Source: Nitrospira sp. (GTDB lineage Bacteria > Nitrospirota > Nitrospiria > Nitrospirales > Nitrospiraceae). Taken from it: 64,000 nucleotides of DNA. Numbering within the stretch: the stretch's first letter is position 1; every line of letters starts with the position of its first letter. Positions 23,576 to 32,018 of this stretch are shown here, in pieces. The notes below the pieces were generated by a model that saw only the letters and a program-made list of their open reading frames with translations, had not been told where the DNA came from and made no database searches. The stretch lies in contig JAURZE010000028.1 in assembly GCA_030653545.1 (NCBI GenBank), positions 150,607 through 214,606 of the forward strand, read 5' to 3'. A program made the translations under genes and the position numbers.

Positions 23576-24085
23576 ATGACGGTCGCAAGACGCGGTGTAA
23601 TTTTAGTGGGTCACGGTGGCATCCCCAAAGGATGCCCGCAGGAATTGGTCACGAAACTAAAGCGGCTGGAGGGTCAGCGGCGCGCGGCGAAGCTGCCGCC
23701 GTCGGCCGAAGAGATCGAGTTGGATACCACGATTCGTCAGATGCCGAGGACGCCGGAGACGGATCCGTATCAATCAGGACTTGAAGCGGTCGCCGCTCAG
23801 TTGCGGGCTAACTTAGGGGATGTCTTGTTCGCCGTGGCGTACAACGAGTTTTGTGCACCGACGTTGGAAGCGTCGGTGGAGGAACTTGTCAAGAAGGGCG
23901 CGACCCACATTACCGTCACCACCACGATGTTTACGCCGGGCGGGTCGCATTCGGAAGTGGAGATTCCGGAAATTCTCGATCATCTGCGGCCGCAATATAC
24001 CGGCGTCGAACTGCGATATGCCTGGCCGTTCGATCTACAGCTCGTCGCGAGCACGTTGGCGGAGCAGGTGAAGCGGTTTTCATGA
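23576..24085 (+). CDS. CbiX/SirB-like chelatase family protein
   Basis: 169 aa. The N-terminus RGVILVGHGGIPKGCPQEL carries the first histidine of the sirohydrochlorin cobalto/ferrochelatase fold; a second conserved segment is TTTMFTPGGSHSEVEIPEIL. Family members insert cobalt, iron or nickel into tetrapyrroles. Presence in a B12-photoreceptor cluster suggests a link to cobalamin or haem, but the insertion at residues 14-60 (Lys/Arg-rich) is unusual, so the substrate is open. Confidence 0.78.
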   Translation: MTVARRGVILVGHGGIPKGCPQELVTKLKRLEGQRRAAKLPPSAEEIELDTTIRQMPRTPETDPYQSGLEAVAAQLRANLGDVLFAVAYNEFCAPTLEASVEELVKKGATHITVTTTMFTPGGSHSEVEIPEILDHLRPQYTGVELRYAWPFDLQLVASTLAEQVKRFS

Positions 24086-24136
24086 CGATGGCTAAGGCGG
24101 CATCCGGGTGCGCGCCTCTGCTTGGAGACTAAGCCT

Positions 24137-25201
24137 ATGCAATATCTCACTCGTCTTGCCTTGAACCTGGCCGAACAGGGGCTGTTACCAGACGTAACGA
24201 TCCGATGGGGGATTCGGCAGTTGCTCAAACAGCGCCTCCAGGAGATCCGGTCAGGTGACGCTGCAGCAGCAGCACGGCAGGAAATGCGATTTATAGAGGA
24301 GATACGCCGTTCGCCCATCGCCGTGGTACCGGAAAAAGCCAATGATCAGCACTACGAGATTCCGGCCGAGTTCTTCCGGCAGGTCCTCGGGCCTCACCTG
24401 AAATACAGCAGCGCGTTCTGGCCGGCCGGCGCGACAACCTTAGCCCAAGCGGAAGCCGCCGGTCTGCGTGAAACCTGCCTGCATGCTGGTCTGATGAATG
24501 GGCAGACGATTCTGGAGCTCGGATGCGGCTGGGGCTCCCTTACGTTGTGGATGGCTGAGCACTACCCTGACAGCCGTATCACGGCGGTTTCCAATTCCCG
24601 CTCGCAGCGGACTTACATCGAGGCCCAGGCCAGAGAACGCGGCTTACAGAGCCGGGTTCGGGTGGTGACCTGCGACATGAACCGGTTCGAGATCGACCCC
24701 GGGCAATTCGATCGGGTGGTGTCGGTGGAAATGTTCGAACACATGCGTAACTGGCCTGATCTCTTTGCGCGCGTCCGACGATGGCTGAGACCGGGCGGCC
24801 AGTTCTTCATGCACGTGTTCGTGCATCGCGCGACTTCGTACCTGTTCGAAGACCGGGGGCCCGCCGACTGGATGAGTCGTCAGTTTTTCACGGGCGGGAT
24901 GATGCCCAGCGATAGCCTGCCGCTGGCCTGTCAGGACCAACTCGCCTGTGTGGCCCGCTGGCGGTGGGACGGCACGCACTATGAGAAGACGGCCAACTCC
25001 TGGCTGACCAATATGGATGCCGCCCGCGAGACACTCTGGCCCGTGATCGAGCGTGTCTACGGCAAGACCCAGGCGCGAGCCTGGTGGGGACGGTGGCGTA
25101 TCTTCTTTATGGCCTGTGCCGAGCTGTTCGGCTATGAAGAGGGCCGGCAATGGGGGGTCAGTCACTATCTCTTCGAAAAACCGGCGGCGAGTGCTTCATG
25201 A
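24137..25201 (+). CDS. SAM-dependent methyltransferase, cyclopropane-fatty-acid-synthase family (copy 1)
   Basis: 354 aa from the ATG at 24137, with GGAG 9 nt upstream. SAM-binding motif ILELGCGWGSLTLWMAEHYP, family segments NDQHYEIPAEFF, LKYSSAFWPAG, SNSRSQRTYIEA and VSVEMFEHMRNW, and WLRPGGQFFMHVFVHR. It resembles the shorter plant-like/coclaurine-methyltransferase branch rather than classical Cfa. The likely substrate is a phospholipid acyl chain or other lipid. ATGA overlap joins it to the next gene. Confidence 0.88.
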   Translation: MQYLTRLALNLAEQGLLPDVTIRWGIRQLLKQRLQEIRSGDAAAAARQEMRFIEEIRRSPIAVVPEKANDQHYEIPAEFFRQVLGPHLKYSSAFWPAGATTLAQAEAAGLRETCLHAGLMNGQTILELGCGWGSLTLWMAEHYPDSRITAVSNSRSQRTYIEAQARERGLQSRVRVVTCDMNRFEIDPGQFDRVVSVEMFEHMRNWPDLFARVRRWLRPGGQFFMHVFVHRATSYLFEDRGPADWMSRQFFTGGMMPSDSLPLACQDQLACVARWRWDGTHYEKTANSWLTNMDAARETLWPVIERVYGKTQARAWWGRWRIFFMACAELFGYEEGRQWGVSHYLFEKPAASAS

Positions 25202-25749
25202 AGATGAGCACCACAATGATCGTGAGCAACTTTGTGCTCTTTCAAATCGGCTGGTTTGCGTGTGTGTGGAGCGCCGCGGCGCACCAGCCCTGGATCGGCG
25301 TGCTCGTGACGACGGGGGTGGTGGTCGTGCATGTGCTCCGCGCTCCCCTGCCAATGGCGGAGCTCACACTGGTATTCCTGGCACTCGCCTTGGGACTTGT
25401 CTTCGATAGTCTGTTGGTATGGCAGGGCTGGCTGCAGTACTCCTCGGGAATCGTGCTCCCGAACGTTGCCCCGTATTGGATCGTGGCGTTGTGGGGGCTC
25501 TTCGCAACCCTCTTGAATGTTTCGTTGCGTTGGATGAGGGGGCGCTGGGTCATCGCGGTTGTGTTTGGAGCTGCCGGGGGTCCTGCCGCCTACTATGGCG
25601 GCCTCCGCCTGGGCGCGCTGGAATTCGGCAATATGCCCGCGGGTCTGTTGGCTCTGGCCCTCGGCTGGGCGGTGCTGACGCCGCTGCTGCTGGCGTTGTC
25701 AGCTCGCTTTGATGGCTATGCCGGCCTGCTGGAGAAGAAGACGTCATGA
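25198..25749 (+). CDS. DUF2878 membrane protein
   Basis: 183 aa, mostly hydrophobic, with about six membrane segments (VSNFVLFQIGWFACVWSAAA, ELTLVFLALALGLVFDSLLV, WIVALWGLFATLLNVSLRWM, LLALALGWAVLTPLLLALSA). From memory this pattern is DUF2878, a family that recurs next to CFA-type methyltransferases in light-response clusters. It overlaps both neighbours by ATGA junctions. Confidence 0.82.
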   Translation: MKMSTTMIVSNFVLFQIGWFACVWSAAAHQPWIGVLVTTGVVVVHVLRAPLPMAELTLVFLALALGLVFDSLLVWQGWLQYSSGIVLPNVAPYWIVALWGLFATLLNVSLRWMRGRWVIAVVFGAAGGPAAYYGGLRLGALEFGNMPAGLLALALGWAVLTPLLLALSARFDGYAGLLEKKTS

Positions 25750-26555
25750 GTCTATCGCTCTATTTCTTAGGACTGGTTTCAACGATGGGTCTGGCGACGC
25801 TGACATGGGTGGTCAGCGTCCTTAAACGCGATGTGAGCATCGTGGACGGCGTGTGGGCCTTGATGCTCCTCGCCGCCGCGACGGTGTACGCCACCGGTGC
25901 GGAGCCCTATGCGGGACGGACGACGCTCATCCTGACGCTGGTTGTGCTGTGGGCCGTGCGTCTGTCAGGTCATATCATCCGTCGCAACTGGGGTGAGCCC
26001 GAGGACCGGCGTTATCGAGACATCCGCCAGAAATATGAACCGAATTTCGCCCTGAAGAGTCTTGGACTCATCTTCTGGTTTCAGGCAGGACTGGCATGGG
26101 TCATTTCCATACCCCTGTGGCCAGCTCTCACCGTACCGGTCGATGGAGGGGCATGGGATGTACTGGCGGTGACGGTATGGACCGTCGGCATGATCTTCGA
26201 AGGTGTCGGAGATTGGCAGCTGTCACAGTTCAAGGCCGATCCGGCGAACCACGGCAAGGTGATGGACTGCGGACTCTGGCGCTACACCCGTCATCCCAAC
26301 TACTTCGGCGAGTGCCTGATCTGGTGGGGCTTCTTCCTCTTTGCGCTGCCGGCCGGGGCCTGGTGGACGGTCGCGGGGCCCCTGCTCCTCACCTACATGC
26401 TCTTGAAATTCTCGGGCGTAACTTTGGTGGAGCAGACCATCGTCGAGCGGCGACCGGCGTATCGAGAGTACATCGCAAGGACCAATGCCTTCATTCCCGG
26501 TCCGCCGAAACAAAGTGTGCAGGCCTCCATTCCAGGAGACAGAGGTCATGCTTAG
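25746..26555 (+). CDS. DUF1295 membrane protein (steroid 5-alpha-reductase/ICMT-like)
   Basis: 269 aa with about six membrane segments. The C-terminal signature RYTRHPNYFGECLIWWGFFL identifies the DUF1295 branch of the membrane-bound reductase/methyltransferase superfamily, which uses NAD(P)H or SAM on lipid substrates. Central segment: NWGEPEDRRYRDIRQKYEPN. Likely to modify a membrane lipid together with the adjacent methyltransferases. ATGA overlap with DUF2878. Confidence 0.88.
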   Translation: MSLSLYFLGLVSTMGLATLTWVVSVLKRDVSIVDGVWALMLLAAATVYATGAEPYAGRTTLILTLVVLWAVRLSGHIIRRNWGEPEDRRYRDIRQKYEPNFALKSLGLIFWFQAGLAWVISIPLWPALTVPVDGGAWDVLAVTVWTVGMIFEGVGDWQLSQFKADPANHGKVMDCGLWRYTRHPNYFGECLIWWGFFLFALPAGAWWTVAGPLLLTYMLLKFSGVTLVEQTIVERRPAYREYIARTNAFIPGPPKQSVQASIPGDRGHA

Positions 26556-27219
26556 CGTGTGTTCCATGACCAGCGGGTTTCGTATCGCGGTGGCTCTTCT
26601 CGGGTTCCTGACGTGCCTTGGAAGCGCCTCCCAACAGGCGTGGAGTGCCAGCTCGCAGACCTATGACTTCAAGGTCTTCCTCGGCAAGGATGAAATCGGA
26701 CGCCAGCGTTTTGATGTCTCATCGGAAGGCGACCGGACCCAGGTCCGGGTAGATGCGCAGTTCAAGGTCAAGTTCCTGTACATCACGGTCTATACCTATC
26801 GGCATACCAACGTCGAAACATGGGAGGGAACGTGCCTGCGCGAGATTCACGCGGAGACTGATGATAACGGTGATTCTTTCTTTGTGAACGGAATCTTTCG
26901 GAACGGACAGTTACAGGTGCAGACACAGGCCGGGAACTGGATCGGCGAGGGATGTATCAAGACCTTTGCCTACTGGAACCCTGAGTGGATCAAGGGTGAG
27001 CGATTGCTAAATTCGCAGACCGGCGAACATCAGCCGGTGTCTATTCTCGCGGTGGGTGAAGAGACGATTCCCGTGCAGGGAGTCCCGACGCGAGCGATCC
27101 ACCGCCGGATCGTGACGGATAAGTTTGCGGTCGATCTCTGGTACACCTTGAACGGCAGATGGGTCGCACTCCAATCCACCACGAAGAAGGGCGATACCCT
27201 TCGCTATACGCTCCAGTGA
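26548..27219 (+). CDS. exported DUF6134-like protein
   Basis: 223 aa from the ATG at 26548 (AGAGG upstream); an upstream in-frame ATG at 26485 lies inside the DUF1295 gene and gives no signal peptide at the N-terminus. Signal peptide about 5-35 (IAVALLGFLTCLGSASQQAW). The mature part is beta-rich (TYDFKVFLGKDEIGRQRFDV, FKVKFLYITVYTYRHTNVET, DLWYTLNGRWVALQSTTKKG), like a lipid-handling barrel/lipocalin-like family. It overlaps DUF1295 by 8 bp. Confidence 0.78.
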   Translation: MLSVCSMTSGFRIAVALLGFLTCLGSASQQAWSASSQTYDFKVFLGKDEIGRQRFDVSSEGDRTQVRVDAQFKVKFLYITVYTYRHTNVETWEGTCLREIHAETDDNGDSFFVNGIFRNGQLQVQTQAGNWIGEGCIKTFAYWNPEWIKGERLLNSQTGEHQPVSILAVGEETIPVQGVPTRAIHRRIVTDKFAVDLWYTLNGRWVALQSTTKKGDTLRYTLQ

Positions 27220-27226
27220 GGTACAC

Positions 27227-27757
27227 ATGTCATCTATGAGACTGTCATTCTTGATGCCCGTTGTGCTGCTCGTACTCGCAGCCTGCAGCAGCCCCCCACC
27301 CATTCACACTGCGACGGCCGTGGACTTGGAGCGGTTCATGGGGGACTGGTATGTCATCGCCAATATTCCAACTTTTATTGAGACGAACGCCTACAACGCC
27401 ATGGAGTCCTATCGCCTAGCCGGGGATGGCACCGTGGCCACGACCTTCAGTTTCCGCGAGGGCGGATTTGAGGGCGCGCGCAAGACCTATCATCCGACCG
27501 GCTACATTATCGATACGCAATCGAATGCCGTCTGGGGTATGCAATTCATCTGGCCCATCCAAGCCGACTATCGCATCATCTTTGTAGACGATTCGTACAG
27601 TCAGACGGTCATTGGAAGAGCTGCGCGTGATTATGTCTGGTTGATGGCGCGAACCGCTCAGATTTCTGATCCAGACTATCAGCGGTTTCTCACGCTCATC
27701 GCCCAGGAAGGCTACGATGTTTCCAAGGTCCGTAGGGTCCCGCATAGGTGGAACTAG
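27227..27757 (+). CDS. blc: bacterial lipocalin (Blc-type lipoprotein)
   Basis: 176 aa. Lipoprotein signal with lipobox VLAACSS (lipidated Cys around residue 21). Lipocalin fold motifs: DLERFMGDWYVIANIPTFIE (the GxW signature), KTYHPTGYIIDTQSNAVWGM, FIWPIQADYRIIFVD and YVWLMARTAQISDPDY. Outer-membrane-anchored binder of lysophospholipid or oxidised lipid by family. In the operon it fits membrane lipid damage handling. GAGG ribosome site. Confidence 0.92.
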   Translation: MSSMRLSFLMPVVLLVLAACSSPPPIHTATAVDLERFMGDWYVIANIPTFIETNAYNAMESYRLAGDGTVATTFSFREGGFEGARKTYHPTGYIIDTQSNAVWGMQFIWPIQADYRIIFVDDSYSQTVIGRAARDYVWLMARTAQISDPDYQRFLTLIAQEGYDVSKVRRVPHRWN

Positions 27758-27861
27758 CGTAGGCCAGGAAGTAATGGAATCATACCGGGCGTCGATGTTG
27801 TGGCGGCTTATTTTCCGATCTGGCCTGGTCCGGACCTGATCAACGAGGCGCTGAAGATCGT
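27758..27861 (+). other. inter-gene segment with an open frame coupled to the next gene
   Basis: After the lipocalin TAG the same frame stays open for 35 codons and ends at a TGA (27863-27865) that overlaps the ATG of the FAD oxidoreductase gene (ATGA). The end of this frame reads VAAYFPIWPGPDLINEALKI. A GTG at 27800 could start a 21-aa peptide but lacks a clear ribosome site. It may be a leader peptide, a gene remnant or chance. Confidence 0.25.
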
Positions 27862-29124
27862 ATGAAGATCGCGATTGTCGGTACAGGCATCTCCGGAATG
27901 GTCGCGGCCTACCTGCTTCACCGGGATCATGAGCTCACCGTCTTCGAGGCCGCTGGGTACATCGGAGGCCACACCAATACCATTGACGTAGAGAGGGATG
28001 GGCGGACCTTCGCAGTCGATACGGGATTTATCGTCTTCAACGACTGGACGTATCCCAACTTCATTGCGCTGCTGGACAAGCTCGGGGTGGAATCGCAAGC
28101 GAGCGATATGAGTTTCAGCGTGAAGTGCGAGCGCACCGGATTGGAGTACAACGGGACGTCTCTCAATACCCTCTTTGCCCAGCGACGCAATCTCCTGCGC
28201 CCTTCGTTTTATCGCATGATCCGCGATATCCTCCGATTCAATCGTGACTCGCTGACCCTGCTTGAAGAGCCGGAGCCGGGGCCCTCGCTCGGTTCGTACC
28301 TCACCGCGAAGAGCTACTCCAGGGAGTTTATCGAGCAGTACATTGTTCCGATGGGAGCGGCGATCTGGTCGGCAGATCATGCGACGATGCAGGAGTTCCC
28401 GGCGCGCTATCTGGTGCAGTTTTTCAAGAACCACGGCATGCTTTCTGTCGATCAACGCCCGACTTGGCGCGTGGTCAGGGGCGGGTCTCGGCGCTATCTG
28501 GACAAGCTGGTGGCGCCGTTTCTAGATCGGATTCAGTTGAATGCGCCGGTTGAGTCCATTACCCGTCAGCCGGGCTCCGTGGAGATCGGGGTGACCGTTC
28601 ACGGGCGGCAAACTCCATCGAGGCGATTCGACCACGTCATTCTTGCCACTCATAGCGACCAGGCGCTCGCGATGCTGGCCGATCCCTCGCCCGCGGAGAG
28701 AGAGATTCTAGGCGCAATCCCCTATCAAGATAATGAAGCGGTCCTCCATACCGATGCGTCGCTCCTTCCCCGTCGAAAACTGGCCTGGGCCGCGTGGAAC
28801 TATCATCTGATCCGGAATCAGCCGGATCGCGCGGTGGTGACCTATCATATGAACCGCCTGCAGGGCCTGACGGCATCCCATGAGTTCTGCGTCACGTTGA
28901 ATCATACGCAGGCGATCGATCCTCAGAAGATCATTCGGCGAATCACCTATCACCATCCCGTCTATTCCCCTGCCGCCGTTGGGGCGCAGAAACGGCACGG
29001 GGACATCAGCGGCGTGAACCGGACATCCTATTGCGGGGCCTATTGGGGGTTCGGGTTCCACGAGGACGGGGTCAAGAGCGCCCTGGCGGTTTGCAAGCCG
29101 TTCGGCAAGGATCTGTCGTCATGA
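27862..29124 (+). CDS. FAD-dependent amine-oxidase-like oxidoreductase
   Basis: 420 aa. N-terminal dinucleotide motif KIAIVGTGISGMVAAYLLH, then TVFEAAGYIGGHTNTIDV, DTGFIVFNDWTYPNF, RGGSRRYLDKLV, ILATHSDQALAML and a C-terminal FAD contact SYCGAYWGFGFHEDG. This is the family nearly always paired with DUF1365 and a CFA-type methyltransferase. Relatives have been linked to desaturation or oxidation of methylated fatty acids, so the likely substrate is an acyl chain. Coupled to DUF1365 by ATGA. Confidence 0.92.
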   Translation: MKIAIVGTGISGMVAAYLLHRDHELTVFEAAGYIGGHTNTIDVERDGRTFAVDTGFIVFNDWTYPNFIALLDKLGVESQASDMSFSVKCERTGLEYNGTSLNTLFAQRRNLLRPSFYRMIRDILRFNRDSLTLLEEPEPGPSLGSYLTAKSYSREFIEQYIVPMGAAIWSADHATMQEFPARYLVQFFKNHGMLSVDQRPTWRVVRGGSRRYLDKLVAPFLDRIQLNAPVESITRQPGSVEIGVTVHGRQTPSRRFDHVILATHSDQALAMLADPSPAEREILGAIPYQDNEAVLHTDASLLPRRKLAWAAWNYHLIRNQPDRAVVTYHMNRLQGLTASHEFCVTLNHTQAIDPQKIIRRITYHHPVYSPAAVGAQKRHGDISGVNRTSYCGAYWGFGFHEDGVKSALAVCKPFGKDLSS

Positions 29125-29912
29125 ACAGTTGTATCTACTCAGGACATGTCCGGCATCGCCGCTTCAGGCCCGTGTCCCATGCGTTTACCTACCGGCTGTT
29201 CATGATGTTTCTGGATCTGGAAGAACTCCCGATCGTCTTCACCGACCGCTGGCTCTGGTCTGTTGGGCGAGGGAATCTCGCTTCGTTTCAGCGGACTGAT
29301 CATGTCGGCGATCCTGCGATTCCGCTGGATCAGTCGATCCGCCAACTGGTCGAGGCTCGTACTGGCCGGAGGCCGACCGGTCCCATCAGGCTGCTCACCC
29401 ATTGCCGCTATTTCGGCTATGTCTTCAATCCGGTGAGTTTCTTCTATTGTTACGACGGGACGGGGGAACACGTCGAGGCGATCGTGGCGGAGATTACGAA
29501 TACCCCGTGGGGCGAACGTCATTGTTATGTACTCGGCGAAAGGGACAATCTTGCGGCCGGTTCGCGCAAGCGGTTTCATCTCAATAAAGAGTTTCATATC
29601 TCTCCCTTCATCGGCATGGACGTGGCCTATGACTGGCGGTTCACGGCGCCGACGAGACAACTGGCGATTCATATGGAGAATCTGCGCGATGGGCATCCCT
29701 TCTTTGACGCGACGATGGTGTTGCAGAGGAAGGAGCTGTCCGGGAGCGCGTTGGCGCAGGTGCTGGTGCAGTACCCACTGATGACGGCCAAGGTTATCGG
29801 TGCGATTCATTGGCAGGCCTTGAAGCTCTGGTTGAAGGGGGTGCCATTTCTTTCACATCCGAAGAAACGGAAGGAGGCGTCGCCTGCGGCGACGAGTCAT
29901 CTACACTCATGA
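29121..29912 (+). CDS. DUF1365 protein
   Basis: 263 aa starting at the ATGA overlap. Family segments: SCIYSGHVRHRRFRPVSHAF, TYRLFMMFLDLEEL, RLLTHCRYFGYVFNPVSFFY, EITNTPWGERHCYVL and FHISPFIGMDVAYDWRF. DUF1365 always travels with the preceding oxidoreductase and the following CFA-type enzyme. In Rhodobacter such trios belong to the singlet-oxygen regulon that makes furan fatty acids (from memory). The exact reaction is not certain. Confidence 0.93.
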   Translation: MNSCIYSGHVRHRRFRPVSHAFTYRLFMMFLDLEELPIVFTDRWLWSVGRGNLASFQRTDHVGDPAIPLDQSIRQLVEARTGRRPTGPIRLLTHCRYFGYVFNPVSFFYCYDGTGEHVEAIVAEITNTPWGERHCYVLGERDNLAAGSRKRFHLNKEFHISPFIGMDVAYDWRFTAPTRQLAIHMENLRDGHPFFDATMVLQRKELSGSALAQVLVQYPLMTAKVIGAIHWQALKLWLKGVPFLSHPKKRKEASPAATSHLHS

Positions 29913-31213
29913 ATGAAACCATGATTCCCTCAGATGTGATGATCGAACAGGTATCGGGTCCAGTCTCCCCGCCTTCACGTGTGCTGGCGCAATTGTACCG
30001 GCTTGCCCGACGAGCGGTCTTTGCCCGGCTGGGATCTCTCCGTCATGGTTCAGTCAGCGTGGTCGACGGCCACGAGCGGCATACCTTTGGTCAGGTGACC
30101 CCGGTCTGTCCGCTCCAGGCGACGATCACGATCCGTGATCCTCATACCTATGCCGATGTCGCACTGGGCGGGACGATCGGGGTCGCCGATGCCTATCGGC
30201 GTGGATTCTGGGGCTGTGACGATCTCACGACATTGGTTCGTATCTTTGTCCTCAATCGCGAGTTGCTGGACGGTGTGGAAGGCGGCCTCGCGACGCTGAC
30301 TCGCCCTTTACTCACGGCCATGCACTGGCTCAATCGCAATACGAAAACGGGCAGCCGAAAGAACATCGCCGCCCATTACGACCTGGGCAATGAATTTTTC
30401 CGCCTCGTACTTGATGAGACGATGATGTATTCCTGCGCGTACTTCGAACGTCCGGATGCCACGCTGGCGGAAGCGTCGCGCGCCAAGAACGACCGGATTT
30501 GCCGGAAGTTGCAGCTGTCCGCGAGCGATCATGTGCTGGAGATCGGCACCGGCTGGGGTGGGTTCGCCATTCATGCGGCCTCGCAGTACGGATGTCGTGT
30601 GACGACAACAACGATCTCTCGACAGCAGTTCGATCTGGCGGTGCAGCGTGTGGATGCAGCGGGCCTGCGGGATCGGGTGACGATCATTCAGACCGACTAT
30701 CGCGACCTCCCTCAGTTGAACGTGCGCTTCGACAAGCTGGTCTCCATCGAGATGATCGAGGCGGTCGGCCATCACTATTTCGATGCCTACTTTAACGTCT
30801 GCAATCGGATGTTGAAATCAGGCGGACTGATGCTTCTGCAGGGCATCACGATCGACGAGCAGCTCTACGAGCGGGCCAAACGGTCCGTCGACTTTATCAA
30901 GCATTTCATGTTTCCCGGCAGTTGTATTCCTTCGGTCAGTGCGCTGATCTCTGCATCGGCGAGGAGCGGAGGGCTCAACCTCGTGCAGTTGGAAGACATC
31001 GGGGCGCACTACGTTCCGACGCTTCAAGCGTGGCGCAAGAATGCGGCTCAGGCGCTTACGGCCATCACGGCACTCGGGTATCCGCCGGACTTTGTGCGGC
31101 TGTGGGAGTTCTATCTCAGCTATTGCGAAGGAGGGTTTGCAGAACGCTCGATCAGCAATGTTCATCTGCTCCTGGCCAAAGCAGGCTGGCGCGGCGTCCC
31201 TCTCGTATGCTGA
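29909..31213 (+). CDS. cfa: cyclopropane-fatty-acyl-phospholipid synthase family methyltransferase (copy 2)
   Basis: 434 aa from the ATG at 29909 (ATGA overlap). N-terminal lipid-binding domain (FGQVTPVCPLQATITIRDPH, GVADAYRRGFWGCDDLTTLV), then the catalytic domain: NIAAHYDLGNEFFRLVLDET, MMYSCAYFERPDATL, SAM motif VLEIGTGWGGFAIHAA, SIEMIEAVGHHYFDAYF, LLQGITIDEQLY and FIKHFMFPGSCIPS. Full classical Cfa architecture, unlike copy 1. Methylates unsaturated acyl chains of phospholipids. Last gene of the plus-strand cluster. Confidence 0.93.
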   Translation: MNETMIPSDVMIEQVSGPVSPPSRVLAQLYRLARRAVFARLGSLRHGSVSVVDGHERHTFGQVTPVCPLQATITIRDPHTYADVALGGTIGVADAYRRGFWGCDDLTTLVRIFVLNRELLDGVEGGLATLTRPLLTAMHWLNRNTKTGSRKNIAAHYDLGNEFFRLVLDETMMYSCAYFERPDATLAEASRAKNDRICRKLQLSASDHVLEIGTGWGGFAIHAASQYGCRVTTTTISRQQFDLAVQRVDAAGLRDRVTIIQTDYRDLPQLNVRFDKLVSIEMIEAVGHHYFDAYFNVCNRMLKSGGLMLLQGITIDEQLYERAKRSVDFIKHFMFPGSCIPSVSALISASARSGGLNLVQLEDIGAHYVPTLQAWRKNAAQALTAITALGYPPDFVRLWEFYLSYCEGGFAERSISNVHLLLAKAGWRGVPLVC

Positions 31214-31432
31214 GCAAGGTGGCCAACGTTGCGGCCTTTTAACTCGCCTGGTGGGCCGCGGTGCTAGGGGCGGCTTCTTCGAAGGGATGGATCGGGCCGG
31301 CGGTGGCCGCCTGTATCTTGCCGCTCACGTTTCATGTGGACAGCTACCTTGCTCCAGCGGGTGCTGCCTTCCGTCGGTCAACCGTGTAGAATAGCGCTCC
31401 AGTGTTTATTCACGTTGGCCAAGGGAGGTTCC

Positions 31433-32005
31433 GTGCGCGAGCGATTGGCAACAGCGTTTCACGAGACCCACTCTTTTAAGTGGGATCCCCAGGGCGGGTT
31501 CAAGCTGGCATCGGGGCTCACGAGTCCTTTCTATGTGGATTGTCGTGTGCTTATGGCACACCCGGGCGCGCGGCGGTTGGTCGGGCAACTAGCCTATGAC
31601 GCACTCCGGGACATTCAGCTGGATTGTCTGGGCGGGTTGGAGATCGGGGCAATCTCCATTGCCACGACAATCTCCGACTATGCCTATGTTGCACAGCCAT
31701 TCCGTGATTGGCGGACTTTCGTGGTTCGCAAACAGGCCAAGGACCATGGGCTGGGGAAGCTGATCGAAGGGGCCTACAAGCCCGGCGAGCGAGCGCTCAT
31801 CGTGGATGATGTGCTGACCAGCGGCGGATCGTTGCTGAAGGCGGTCGCGGCGGCACGAGGTGCTGGATTGACCGTCACCCATGCATTGGTCATTGTCGAT
31901 CGGCAGGAGCAGGACGGACGTAAGAAAGTGGAAGCGGAAGAGGTCACGCTGGTGAGTCTTCTGACGATCGACGATCTGACCAGGGCCAACGGTGCTCAGC
32001 GCTGA
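31433..32005 (+). CDS. pyrE: orotate phosphoribosyltransferase
   Basis: 190 aa. The GTG at 31433 has GGGAGG 4 nt upstream. The PRPP-binding motif RALIVDDVLTSGGSLLKA, the substrate loop RKQAKDHGLGKLIEG and FKLASGLTSPFYVDCR fit PyrE. Pyrimidine synthesis: orotate plus PRPP gives OMP. The 219-bp gap before it holds no gene; a possible weak hairpin lies around 31218-31240. The gene is probably outside the light operon. Confidence 0.9.
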   Translation: MRERLATAFHETHSFKWDPQGGFKLASGLTSPFYVDCRVLMAHPGARRLVGQLAYDALRDIQLDCLGGLEIGAISIATTISDYAYVAQPFRDWRTFVVRKQAKDHGLGKLIEGAYKPGERALIVDDVLTSGGSLLKAVAAARGAGLTVTHALVIVDRQEQDGRKKVEAEEVTLVSLLTIDDLTRANGAQR

Positions 32006-32018
32006 GGTTGACGCCTTC

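Noticed and set aside
23576-24085. CbiX-like protein as proof of a cobalamin biosynthesis operon
   Set aside because: No other cobalamin synthesis gene is present, so only the family assignment is kept.
31214-31432. Gap between the CFA-type gene and pyrE as a possible gene or attenuator
   Set aside because: Short frames only, no ribosome site; the GGCC-based stem near 31220-31240 is too weak to call an attenuator of pyrE.
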